Source of the DNA: Xestospongia bergquistia
Lineage: Eukaryota; Porifera; Demospongiae; Haplosclerida; Petrosiidae
DNA length: 64,000 bases
Assembly (NCBI GenBank): GCA_963965975.1
Contig: OZ014413.1
Span: 3,296,001-3,360,000 of the forward strand
Direction: 5' to 3'
Shown here one piece after another: positions 12,401 to 21,594 of this stretch. A program made the position numbers and the translations under genes. The first letter of the stretch is position 1. Each line of letters starts with the position of its first letter. The notes under the pieces are model-generated. The model was given only the letters and a program-made list of their open reading frames with translations. It was not told the DNA's origin and searched no databases.

Positions 12401-13265
12401 ATATCTGTGCAGTATTGTTGTACATAGTGCAGTTATGAAACTCAATAGTACCAATCCCACGTGATTCAATATACACTCCTCCTCCATACCCAACAATATT
12501 GTGTGAAAAATAACAATTTTCAATGATTACTTTAGCTTCATTATAATTAAAATACCAAAAATCCATTCCGGCTTTTGACCCTAGTGTAAAATTAGATTTT
12601 ATGATATTAACTCTGAACAGTCCTTTACGCTGGTTATCATAGACAATGTATGCATTCCCTGTATTTGTAGGACCTCTATTGTTAGCAAATGTGGAATTAG
12701 CAATAAACACATCAAAACTATTGACTATGCAGAGTCCATAAACTGAACCATTCTGGACTGATACCCATTCCAATGTGATATTATCCATGTCAACAAAGAA
12801 TAAACTAACAGAGGCACTGCTAGGGCTTGCTTGGCTACTGACAAAAGTAAAGAAACTGCAGTTTATTATTGTTAATGATTTCATTGCAATGTCTGCACTA
12901 CTAGAAAATTTTATGCCAGCTCTTTCATTATCACTACACATTATTACTGAGGTGGATTGCATAACTGTCTCATAAAAGCCTTGTTCTACATCTCCCAATC
13001 CCTGTAGAGTTATATTACTTACACCAATGATCTCCAATGTACCTTGTAAAGTATGAGTTCCTGCTTGAAAGTAGAAGATTGTATCATTAGTGAAGTAAGA
13101 TTTAAAATCAACAACATAGTATGAGAGGTTGTGACAAGGTAGTCCATGCCAATTGCAGGGTACACCATTTGAATCTGAAGAGACATAATACTCAGAAGTA
13201 TTAGCATATCCACTATAGATATGCAGTATAACTGAAGTTATATAATAGATATGACACCAGCTCAT
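9477..13265 (-). CDS. beta-helix ectodomain plus multi-pass membrane protein
   Basis: A single uninterrupted frame of 1262 codons starts at an ATG at 13263-13265 with a hydrophobic signal segment (YYITSVILHIYSGYA). Residues about 50-600 form a right-handed parallel beta-helix-like ectodomain with many N-glycosylation sites. It includes at least six 29-30-residue units beginning GGGVY or GGGMY and carrying an internal N-C-T/S. Residues about 640-850 are Cys-rich. From about 850 to 1195 there are eight to ten hydrophobic segments, with landmark motifs NGLIFYA and NLDLG followed by CFYYNMD. A hydrophilic tail of about 65 residues with an acidic, dileucine-like region ends the protein. The architecture suggests a cell-surface receptor or adhesion molecule; the ligand and signalling partner are unknown. 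A paralogue with the same plan lies at 23167-26952. Lack of introns over 3.8 kb is notable beside intron-rich neighbours. The automatic label 'outer-membrane PMP-like' would reflect only the repeats. Confidence 0.85.
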   Translation of the reverse strand: MSWCHIYYITSVILHIYSGYANTSEYYVSSDSNGVPCNWHGLPCHNLSYYVVDFKSYFTNDTIFYFQAGTHTLQGTLEIIGVSNITLQGLGDVEQGFYETVMQSTSVIMCSDNERAGIKFSSSADIAMKSLTIINCSFFTFVSSQASPSSASVSLFFVDMDNITLEWVSVQNGSVYGLCIVNSFDVFIANSTFANNRGPTNTGNAYIVYDNQRKGLFRVNIIKSNFTLGSKAGMDFWYFNYNEAKVIIENCYFSHNIVGYGGGVYIESRGIGTIEFHNCTMYNNTAQIYGGGVYIRSYWYGNIEFLDCTIYDNIALQYGGGVYFRLHGGGSFEFGNCVIYNNTALKYGGGVFIDTYGTSSIEYHNCTIYNNNARYDGGGVYIDLYEGVGRIKYHNCSVYKNSAQYDGGGMYIDLYEGSSRFEFSNSTILKNIAYLGSGLYLRSLHDTLTASSFYFQNVLFHFNKATDKLAVYRKIYQSAVVLFNIANVLFDQIEVSNHNTTGLVCFNSRITFDGHSIFLNNSGIYGGGIALYESSQLFLNEHINKTLNISFLNNYASLSGGGMFVSQVAGVDKSTDCFFEVIPHRSYYNSSAVFYFINNTAAISGDILYGGNVNRCYKEDEFENLFHYPEQTGQSVVSSDPLKVCFCQSDKQNCSIRNINITAIPGIDINISLATVGSKDGLTEGMIKLTSSNSLTTQTKLNAKCTNVTFKTNLSLITTQVYATLESSIEPSSDHLAKVIGVTIESCPLGFLLGKDTCVCSPELNLSSITCDITTQHISRHGDMWIGYKNDSDCLIVHQKCPFDYCNDGNIQFKITSPDPQCLHKRSGILCGQCTKGLSLMLGSSQCGQCTNNHIALIIPFAVAGIALVAFVIALNLTVSVGTINGLIFYANVIKIYEPIFFPSGSIPFLSQFISWLNLDLGITTCFYYNMDSCSKTWLQFIFPAYVWLILIFIIILSRYSSKVVQLVGRQAIPVLATMILLSYTKLIRAVFQALNFTNIQCNGNTFQRWTIDANIQYVGGCHIPLFLFSLAVLILLIVPYTFYLLTIPLFEGPLSKYMCCCQTLSMYMKPFFDAYGGPYKDKCRFWTGCLLLVRVILALVVSLDIETYVSLDVLTSFLIVIIIMYLLLEGVYQHFPLLCLEEFFVLNLLLIVYVNLQTSERSKRQVLSIILISLSFVVFCCIILYHIWDHLLKSHLQKPIAKVKKIFKIPPPTSHSDDAELHSARPGLPSVENKPASTSVTIRESLLFEGDDYTTKSDKIY
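11960..12500 (-). repeat. tandem 87-90-base units coding beta-helix rungs
   Basis: ACACTCCTCCTCCAT on the plus strand (GGGVY on the coding strand) recurs at regular spacing. The units are 29 or 30 codons long: five of 29 and one of 30 in the clearest run. Identity between neighbours is high at the Gly-rich turn and at the CTxYNN stretch and lower between them. This fits expansion of rungs by unequal exchange within the coding sequence. Confidence 0.75.
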
Positions 13266-13524
13266 GATGGCAAAAATTCAACAGTGAGAGATGAGACAAA
13301 TAGTATCACCTTCTATTTTGAGACTTCTAGAAAACTGCACAAGAATTAACAAATGTTCTGTAATGTTGATAGTGTTATAATGAGATGTCTATGAAGATAT
13401 AACCTGATGTGTAATAAGAAATTATCAATTCAGCAAAAAAATTGTGACCTGATTTGTAAAAGAAGGACCGCCATTAAAATGTTTTGAACATCATCAGGTT
13501 AAAAACAGTTTAAAACAGAATAGA

Positions 13525-13529
<5 letters not shown>

Positions 13530-13568
<39 letters not shown>
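13530..13568. repeat. TA microsatellite
   Basis: About 19 TA units in an uninterrupted run, abutting the left inverted end of the inserted hAT-like element. TA-rich target DNA hides any target-site duplication. Confidence 0.9.
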
Positions 13569-13571
<3 letters not shown>

Positions 13572-14732
13572 TTGTTTTAGTTAACTATAACTAAAACTAA
13601 AACCCTTTTAGCTTAGCCTATTTGACGTTTAGTTAAGTAACTATAACTAACTAAATCTTTTTCATCTGACAATTAACTAACTAATACTAAGTAAAAGTTT
13701 TTTGAAACCAAGAAAACTAACTAAAACTAACTAAAATTAATGCAATAATGGCAAAAATTAATTATAACTAACTATTATAGTTAGTTCTGAACTAAAACAA
13801 CAGAAACCTGTAAGTACTCAATAAATAACTGTCATACTTGCACAAAAGATAAACCACTAGTAAGTGATGAGGTAACTTCTTATAAGTTAACTGATAACTA
13901 AAAATAGCACTATTCAATACAATCACATGTATACCTTTCACTTTGGCTGTACAATAAGCTGTCACAATGCACAATACAACTGTGTGCTGGACATACATAA
14001 GTCAGTAGTAAAAAAACAGGAAGTTGAAATTTCTGTTATGTCTGCTATGTCAACCGGAACACCAAAAGCAAGCCCAGTTTGGTAATACTTTGGACGATGA
14101 TGAAGCACCAAACAATAATGTTTGCAAGATTGAGACCTCAAAAAAAGTTGAATGTGAGAATAAAATAAAAAGAAAATATCCAACTAATTTAAAACAGTAC
14201 CAAGATATATCTTGGTGATACTTATAGGAAGTTATTGGAGAAAAAAAAGAATCTTAAGGATAATAAAGCTACTTGTATTGGTAACACGACTCAAGGCAAC
14301 TAAGCCTTTGATGCTGCATAAATCTTCTTTCATCGAATAATTTAGAAAATAACTGAGAAGTTAGCTACATTGATTGATAGTGCAAATGTTGCAGTGGAAA
14401 ACCAGGAATTTTGTGATCTACTAATGAACAAGATTCTCCTTTCAAAGCTGGGTATATGCATGAAGTGATAGAACAAAGATTGGCAGATACAAACTTAAAG
14501 AGTGAGATACTTTTAAGAAAAACGAGCAGTATCTTTAGTCTAATAATAATGCATTAAATTTAACTAACTTTCTCAACTATAACTAACTAAAATTATTCCT
14601 AAAGCAGAGAAATATTAAAATTATTCCACTGGCTGAGAAACTAATTATAATTAACTAAAACTATTCCATTGGTAGAAAAACTAACTATAACTAACTAAAA
14701 TTATATAAAACTAAACTAAAACAACACTATAT
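13567..14732 (+). mobile_element. decayed hAT-like DNA transposon
   Basis: The ends are inverted copies of TAGTGTTGTTTTAGTT. Both subterminal regions are packed with AACTAACTAAAA-type repeats in opposite orientation. Inside, at about 14040-14540, plus-strand pieces look like a BED-type zinc-finger transposase relic: an SPVW motif, a single C-x-x-x-E remnant of the zinc ligands, then YPTNLKQY and YRKLLEKKKN, and further on VAVENQEFCDLL. These lie in shifting frames with stops, so no functional transposase remains. Superfamily assignment comes from the end sequence style and the BED-like start; it is a judgement, not a match. Confidence 0.55.
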
Positions 14733-14807
14733 ATATAGCAACTGTATAAATACAAAACTCTTTTCATGATGCTTTAACAGTCGTCACTTTTGATAAATCA
14801 GGTCACA

Positions 14808-17240
14808 CATGTACATGATTTTCTGGAAATGGTCTATCCTTTGTAGTAAATCAGGTCACAAAGAGTGTAACGTTTTTTTAAAAACACACAAGACATTGAT
14901 GTTTCAGTACTCTATAAAAATTAACATATTTTAACAACTAATTTGTACTTCACATGGTGAATTCATATGGAATATAGAAGTTACGGGAATTAGGCACTGT
15001 ATAATTTGTTGGTAAGCAAAAGTACAACATAACAACAAGTTATGCAGTGAGCAATTAACAAGAATTTTTATTCCCTAGAGTAATCCATCAATGTAAGCTA
15101 CAAATTAGTTGCTAAAATAACATTAATTATTACAGTGTACAAATAGACTTACATTCCTAGAATATTTCATGTATTACAAACAGTATACTTTCAGTTTATG
15201 GAACAAACAAAGCTTGACAAATTACATAAGGCTTTCTCTAACAGTAACATTGTACCTCTTTTGAAACAAATGTATTTGATAGAGTGCTAAAACTGAAAAT
15301 TGAAACAAACGTTTGTATCAACCGTAGAAAATGTCTAAGCATCAACAACACAACTTTCACAGAGGTTAATAATCAATGTTAGACAAGGATCATTTACATA
15401 ATATACACAAAAAGGACTTACAGTAGTTCAAACTTCAAACACGTTCAACTAGAATAATCTGTTACTTCACCGTTAGGCTCACACACGAGTAAAATTTATT
15501 TCTTATGGTCAGGACAAGGACCGACCTTCTTTTACTATAATAAGCCTATTCTAATAATAGAACAGTTCTTAAAAGCCCAAAAAATTGAAGACTGTTGTTC
15601 TTACTGCAAACAGGAAAATTTCTTCCGCACCACGCCTTCAAAACGTGATAAATTGAACTCACATATGAAGGGTTAAATTATATACATCACGTGGAGTTGA
15701 GAGCCATCTTAGTAGCAAGAGAATTATATCATAATGAAATGAACATCCAATATATGTGATTCAATTTGCAATAAGAGACAACTTCAGTTAAAAAGGAACT
15801 TAGTCACCTCAATAGTCTACTGTTTCTTTAAAAACATGCAAGAGGTTGATGGTTATTTTTATTTGACTAAGTTTCTTTTTGCTAATTTTCTACTTTATAA
15901 GGCATATACATATGTTCTTCTTCCACTAAAGGAGTTCTAAAATGTTTTTTTAATCTACAACCTTACATACTGTCCATCTTTGAAAAGACAATTGTTGAAG
16001 CTGAACTTTCCAAGACCAAATGATCTTACTACCATTTGATGAAACATTCAAAACATAGGATTTCATTCTAATAATGATACTGTGTTACAGTTAAAATGTA
16101 TAAGGATATTGCATAGATAGCTGATAGTGTCATACTTATATGATCAATTATAGTAAAGATAAATTATAGTAGAGATATCATTTTGATATTAAAAAAATTT
16201 ACTTAAAGTATTTTGTCAGTCAAAAGTTTAGTGCACTGATAGTAGTGTTCTTTTACCATATCAAGAACACTGTAACCAATATAATAGACATTGATTTAAG
16301 AACTAATACATACCAGCCTCTCTTATATTTACTAGTGAAAGGAAAAAATTTACAGCTACTTTTCTAATATAGGAATAAAAACAATTAAATGGAAAAGTTG
16401 TTAATCATGTAGTCTGTATATATATACCACTAATCATTAATGTTTTTATATCATAATGTTATTGACTTTGGTCACGTTAAAAGCTTGCTAGTGTCATACG
16501 TCTGTTTTAAGAAGTAGTCACATGACAAGGTGACCTTTGTAGTTGTCAAGTAATAGGTAATTTAATGTATATATGTAAACATAATAACAATCATTATCCA
16601 GCATCTGAAATCAATAATAGTTCTAACAATTAGCTATATCAAAAGTCAATCACATAGTAAGTTAGGAATCAAAACAGATATTTATTTTTTATATTAAGAT
16701 AAATTTTGTTAAATATATATTTACCACTGTATAATGATTAAATTTAGAAATCAATACAATTAATTTTAATTAATATAGTTATTACACCAACTACAACCAA
16801 AACACATTTTGAGCATTAGCATCAGCTGTGATTACTGTAAAATAATATTCTCATCATGAATCTGTTGTGATAAACTGCCACATGGTCAGTATTGTATGAG
16901 GTGATTTGAACACTATTTGCAAGTAACTCTAAAAATCACTTTTTCCAAAATAAATAAAATGTTGTAGGGATAATATTGTCAAAAGAGAAAGAGATTTAAG
17001 CAGAAATGTATAGAAAAATCCCAAAACAGATGTTGATAGTAGGAAGGAGTATCCCAACATGATAATGAAACACACCTTATCTTATAAAAAGATTGTTTAA
17101 CTTTCACTTTTCTTTTGTGTCAAAATAGTCATATGAAAAACAAAATGTTTAATGTACTCGCACTAATAATAATGAAAACATGTCTGTATATTGGCAATGC
17201 TGTGTATAGGGTCAATACACTTATTAATGGTTATAGTGAA
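14808..17240. other. gene-free stretch before the transporter relic
   Basis: AT-rich DNA without supported coding sequence. It contains the second copy of the direct duplicate at 16200-16560. GTCACATG-type flanks are also present near 16870. Confidence 0.4.
16200..16560. repeat. direct duplicate, copy 2 (partner 8950-9300)
   Basis: It carries the same ordered blocks as copy 1: TTTTGTCAGTCAAAAG, ATCAAGAACACTGTAA, AAAGTTGTTAATCATGTAGT and GTTAAAAGCTTGCTAG. No beta-helix gene lies upstream of this copy; the mobile elements and transporter relic occupy that space. Confidence 0.55.
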
Positions 17241-17322
17241 TGCAAGACCGCATTCCTCTGAGTTTATCTAATCATTCATTGTTGTAGTTTTAGATACTTA
17301 TCGAATCAGTTTTTTTGGAAAA
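17241..17322 (+). promoter_or_regulatory. core promoter block of the transporter relic
   Basis: TGCAAGACCGCATTCCTCTG followed by TATCTAATCATTCATTGT is shared with the sequence immediately upstream of both intact transporters (45022-45102 and 53801-53872). Here it has small differences, including an extended T run before the ATG. Confidence 0.5.
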
Positions 17323-18440
17323 ATGTCAAGATTTATGATCAAGTCTCAATCAGCACTGCCAAGTCTTCTCTGGTGTTCTCTATGTTCACTTATTTAAGTT
17401 TCATTAGAAATTTTGCTGCAATTATTTATGCTAAAGTTAATAATAATGATCATCACATTATTTTGTATATTGTCTTATTTACTTTATATTTCCTTTACTT
17501 GGTCTATCTGCTGATGTAAAAGTTGGTAGACATAATTCAATCATTACTGGTGTATATCTGTCATTTTGTCATGGATGATTGCTGGCTTGGCTTTTTTATC
17601 ATTAAGACTTCATCACATTATATTGTCATGTTTTATACAACAAGTGGTGTTAGCTATTTGCTACAAGTGCTTGGATACTCATGTGTACAATCAAATAATG
17701 GCCAATTTAACATTGATCAAACAATTGCTACTTCATGTGATGAATTAAGTACTATTATATATTGGCACTCACTGAGTTTACCTATAATTTTTTCTATTGA
17801 CATAATTGTGCAATGCTTGCTACATCATTTTATCATTGTGTCCTATGTGTTATCAGGAGTGGTTGTCTCTACAGTCATTATCACTAACTTTCTTTATTAA
17901 CATTGGCTGGGTACTACATGTCATATTGTTAATCCTGTCAAATTGATTGCTAAAGTACTTAACTATGCTAGGGAAAATAATATCCCAGGAATTGTAGTGC
18001 CTTGCGGAAGCCGGACATTCCATTTCCTATTTCTTATTTCTTCTGCAAACATTGGCGCATTTAAAAATCCCAATTAACGACCAGTTAATGAATTCCAATT
18101 TATAATTCTTATTTCAATTTTTGGCATGTGTGGCATTCTAGGCTTTTCTTGTTACTTAACAAAAATGCGGGGAGCGAGTACCACGAGCCGTGTGTTGGAA
18201 TCGAGCGCCAGCGAGATGTTTCCAGTTGGGTTGGGTTCCTGATTTTGGTTGGGTCGTGAAGCCGAGAACTGACATTCAAACTCCGTATAACCCCGTTTAA
18301 TGGAAATAGGAATTGGAAGTCAGTCTGAGGCTTCTGTACTATTGGGAAGAGAATTACCTTTCCAGATTAGACCTTGGTAGAAAAATATGGTGGACCATTC
18401 ACAGAGGAACAGGTAGAGAATGTCAAGGTAGTTATACGAA
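17323..18440 (+). pseudogene. truncated POT/PTR-like transporter relic
   Basis: The sequence follows the intact transporters at 45103 and 53873 from the ATG (MSRF-) through the first membrane segments, the SYLLQVLGYSCV stretch and the NPVKLIAKVLNYAR region, up to FTEEQVENVKVV. Several small deletions shift the frame early on. A stop precedes the HWLG segment, and about 330 bases of foreign sequence interrupt it at 18005-18337. Homology stops near 18440, so the C-terminal half is absent and AT-rich DNA follows. This is a clear dead copy. Confidence 0.85.
18005..18337. mobile_element. MITE-like insertion inside the transporter relic
   Basis: Comparison with the intact transporters places the junctions: the parental sequence reads AGTGCCTTGACCTATTGGG, here split after GCCTTG and resuming at ACTATTGGG. 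The inserted 333 bases have higher GC than their surroundings. The ends are imperfect inverted copies: GGAAGCC with TTCCATTTCCTATTTC at the left, and GAAATAGGAATTGGAAG with GGCTTC at the right. There is no coding content. The target duplication is not clear. Confidence 0.6.
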
Positions 18441-18577
18441 TGACTGTAGTGACTGCTTATGAATATTTATATTATGAATATCGTTATTACCTAGCTCCCA
18501 CAAGGGATTATAATACATCAATAATTATTATAATTATTAAAGTGTGTCTTATTGTTTTATGCGGATAGTCTCTCACT

Positions 18578-19192
18578 ATGACTTCCCTTGGATCATTTCA
18601 GGATTACAATCAAGAAGAGGATTTTTCAGTCTATGTATGTAGACTTGAAAACTATTTTATTGCCAATGCCATTGATGGTAGGAAAGAGCTATCTTCTTAA
18701 ATATTTGTGGATATGATACTTATTGTTTGGCTTGTAATCTTCTTTTTCCGAAAGTTCCTGAAGACGTTACATTGTTAGAGATTTTACAAGTTCTTGAGGA
18801 CCATTTTACTCCTGAAAAGTCAGTTATCATTGAACACTTTAGGTTCAACCAACGGAAGCAGAATTATGATGAGTTTGTCAGGGTGTATATTGCTGAACTG
18901 TGAAAATTATCAATCAATTGTGAATTTTGGAGATACTCTAAATGTTATGCTAATGGACAGACTTGTCTGTGGATTATCAAGTCCAAAAATTCAAAAAGCT
19001 CTACTTGGTCACAAGAAGCTCACATTTGCTCAAACCTGCGACATAGCTGTCTCAATGAAACTAGCAGAAGAGAATGCAAAAGTCATTAGTGATTGCTCTG
19101 GCAAGTCTAATATGTTGAAAGTAAAGGACACTCACCAACAACTCTCCTGTGACAGCATTAAATTTTATTGTAGACGAAAAAAAAGTTGTTAA
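18578..19192 (+). pseudogene. Ty3/Gypsy-type retrotransposon gag relic
   Basis: It begins MTSLGSFQDYN and carries conserved gag features in order: a VLEDHF segment, an FRFNQRKQ motif followed by a Y-I-A-E-L stretch, RLVCGL, and an AEENAK segment. It ends at the beginning of a zinc-knuckle-like Cys. Stops and frame changes occur near 18690 and 18900. No protease, reverse transcriptase or LTR was seen, so this is an isolated, dead fragment. A domesticated gag is unlikely given the breaks. Confidence 0.65.
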
Positions 19193-19277
19193 AGCTGTTG
19201 AAATATGATCAAGTTTTTGATATTCAGTTGGGAACAATCAAACAAGTTGAAGCTGTTATTAAGCCTTAAATTTGATG

Positions 19278-20045
19278 CTACCTCATCATATTGTAAAGCC
19301 AGGCCAGTCCAGGATTAATAGCTCCAATGATTACAATAGATAGTAATGAGAACTGCTTGAGACATATAGTGCCATATTGAGATTCAGAGGAGAATGATCC
19401 TCCTGGTAGTGGACCAGATTTAGCAGCAACAAATGACAAATATTGTGTCTGTCTCTCATCAGTTATATGAGCACTATGCATTAACTCAACAGTAACTGGC
19501 TTGTTGAGCTCAGATGAACTGGATACTGATATATAACACACTGCACTAATAAATGTGCTATCTTCTGGGATTTCAAATTTACCAGAACCCCATAAACCTT
19601 GACAAGCTACTTTATATGCAGACTTTATTGGTGTAATGACTTCTTTAGGGATGGCAAGTCTTAATCCACACTCTTCCAGTATTAGCTCGTGTTCAAAGTG
19701 TGCATTATATTGATGGAGCTTCTTTCCTACAGTCACCATTCCTTCAAACGAGTCTATCAACAACAGTATTTATTAAAGTACAACATATAATAGGTAAAAC
19801 TTACCTAGTAGGTTAGTATAATTCCAATAGTCACATTGGATAGATTTATCACTGAAGTTAGTAGAGAGTTGTACTTTGTCTTGTAAACCTAACAGCGGTA
19901 TCATAAGTTACGTTTATAACAAGTTGTACAAAGGCAGTTATTGTGCTTTTCATATGTAGCATATTCACTATTATCGCAGCAGTTGTTCACTCACCATATC
20001 GAAAATAATTTACACTGAATCCAGCGATTCTATTGTGCAGATATA
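19278..20045 (-). CDS. ZU5-domain protein, three exons seen, 5' part missing
   Basis: Three minus-strand exons join in phase 1: 20045-19995, 19888-19805 and 19753-19278, with GT-AG introns of about 50-110 bases. The joined reading is smooth across both junctions (FRYG|LQDKVQL and YTNLL|DSFEGM). The last exon carries a ZU5-like beta domain: ELILEECGLRLAIP at its start, a GSFSSESQYGTI-type strand, and an LKQFSLLSIV end. ZU5 domains occur in ankyrins, UNC5 and PIDD, and in many sponge proteins joined to Death-fold domains. A stop at 19278-19280 follows about 20 residues after the domain, so the protein may end here, or a donor near the stop may lead on. The N-terminal exons were not found past 20045. 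Confidence 0.65.
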
Positions 20046-20190
20046 CTGTAAGGTGAAAGCATCAGGAACAATTTCTTTGTAGAAACTTTGTACTTAAGCG
20101 TTTTGACAGCGATTTTGACGAATGATTTGATTCAGACAGCACCTATATTCCGTGTAACAAAGAAAGGCTTTGCGTTGTTTAAATTAACAA

Positions 20191-20292
20191 CTCGACTCCC
20201 CTGATGATCTCATTACTGATAATGTGTCTGTTCTAAATGATTCATCTTTTCCAAGTGATGATCTTTTTACCAAGGAAGATGTGGTATATTGC

Positions 20293-20293
<1 letters not shown>
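20191..20293 (+). CDS. acidic coding-like piece next to a TA repeat
   Basis: An open frame reads LDSPDDLITDN and then SFPSDDLFTKEDV, strongly acidic and Ser-rich. Just upstream, FDSDFDE and FDSDSTYIP can be read in another frame. Such stretches often lie at the start of transposon-encoded proteins. It could belong with the fragments at 20464-21363, but the join is not evident. Confidence 0.28.

Positions 20294-20297
<4 letters not shown>

Positions 20298-20336
<39 letters not shown>
20298..20336. repeat. TA microsatellite
   Basis: An uninterrupted run of about 19 TA units lying between the acidic coding-like piece and the following fragments. Confidence 0.9.
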
Positions 20337-20340
<4 letters not shown>

Positions 20341-20463
20341 CCAATTTGGATTTATCCAAACATGCTTGTGATTTGTGATCATACACTATGTAACCTATAA
20401 TTGCCAAAAAGTATACTTAAATATATATAACGTATTAACGTAAGACATAACTGGGCATTAATA

Positions 20464-21363
20464 ATAGAATCTCAAAAATCAAAACAAAACCGTGCATTAG
20501 TGGCTGAGTTGATGAAGCTGTCTTTGAGGTGCAGCATAAATAGGATAATCAGTGAAAGCATCCCATTGTTTGAACTTTTGACCACGTACCCTTTTTTAAA
20601 ACCCCTTGAAGAGGTAGCTCTCTCAATATGTTTATCCTCGACTTTATAATCTTTTCTATAGATTGTTGCTGTATTGTGTATACAAGGAGACTTCAACTTT
20701 TAATGACACATGGGAAAATCAATGGCTCCCAAAGATTATAATGAACATCAAACACAATGTTACTGTAACTATCCTAAAGAAGTTAAGACCATTTATTGCT
20801 GATATTGAAAAAGATCTAGATATATCATGTGGTAAGTATACTATACTATTAGTTGCTATTTTTATTAAAGTCTTGCTAAATTCATGCGACAGGGAAAATT
20901 TGACAATCAATGCATTGTTTTGTTTGTCCCACATTTTAGAAAATCACAAGTCTAAGATATGTCATGACAAACTCCTGAATATTATCCCTGTAAGTTAATC
21001 ATCTCTCTTCACTAAATAACTATCATCAGTATTGGTTCACTTTTGCAGATAACTTGTGACCTATAGAGTACAGTATCTTGTATAGAAGAGGCTGCACCTT
21101 CCCTAATAGTGTTTTGACAGCTTGGTGATGTTAAAGAAGTCTTTCTTATGACAGAGTCACAGATAATATGCAAAATAGAACCAAACGAAGCATCACTTCT
21201 ACTCCTGGGAGCTTTTTATGCCTTTAATATTGCATACCCTAAAGGTCTGGAAACAATGTATACCTTCTTAGAACACATACTGCTTAGCATAAAGCCATCC
21301 AAGATATCTACCCTATTATGCAATTTTATTGCCACACTAAAAACAGATTGTTGTAAACTGTAA
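20464..21363 (+). CDS. fragmentary multi-exon gene, family not named
   Basis: Several open blocks read as one protein in order. At 20464-20646: LVAELMKLSLR and FELLTTYPFLKPLE. At about 20670-20833: TFNDTWENQWLPK and VTILKKLRPFIADIE, ending at a GTAAGT donor. At 20889-20990: ENLTINALFCLSHILENH. At 21130-21363: EPNEASLLLLGAFYAFN and AYPKGLETMYTFLEH, with a stop. The closing part resembles the end of uncharacterised invertebrate and fish proteins in which a Leu-rich segment precedes 'YPK...TFLE'. I recall these as transposon-linked, but cannot name the family. Splice sites between blocks are only partly convincing, so this may be a relic. Confidence 0.4.
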
Positions 21364-21594
21364 CAAAGTATTTTCCTGTAAGAATTTATGCATAGACACA
21401 CAATTGTTCAAACATTATTTTTTTTTGATTTCATTAGTTTTTATTCCATGTACATCATTCTTAAAAATCTTTGCAAGCAGAGTAACAGGATGTAATGATC
21501 TGTAATGATGTGAATTAACACATTTTCAGGTGTTAAATAAGTTACAAAATTACCACACCTGTGTTTGTGTGATCAGCACAACCTATTTTTTACA

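Larger units (their letters stand above)
13443..14807. mobile_element. MITE-like element split by a later insertion
   Basis: The left half begins TGTGACCTGATTTGTAAAA at 13443 and the right half ends TTTGATAAATCAGGTCACA at 14807, a good inverted match. The right half (ACAAAACTCTTTTCATGATGCTTTAACAG) matches the inside of the unbroken relative at 103-254. Everything from about 13567 to 14732 is a separate element with its own inverted ends, so an insertion into this unit is the simplest explanation. A further single end lies near 14846-14860. Confidence 0.55.

Noticed and set aside
9477..13265. Bacterial-type outer-membrane autotransporter or contamination
   Set aside because: The Gly-rich repeats resemble bacterial PMP proteins, but the helical multi-pass C-terminus, N-glycosylation sites and the neighbourhood of spliced genes speak for a eukaryotic gene.
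19300..19330. A second NPG-containing motif (AINPGLAW) as another 2A-like site
   Set aside because: It lacks the D-x-E-x-N-P-G-P consensus (no acidic D/E positions, Leu instead of Pro after Gly) and lies at the end of a ZU5 domain.
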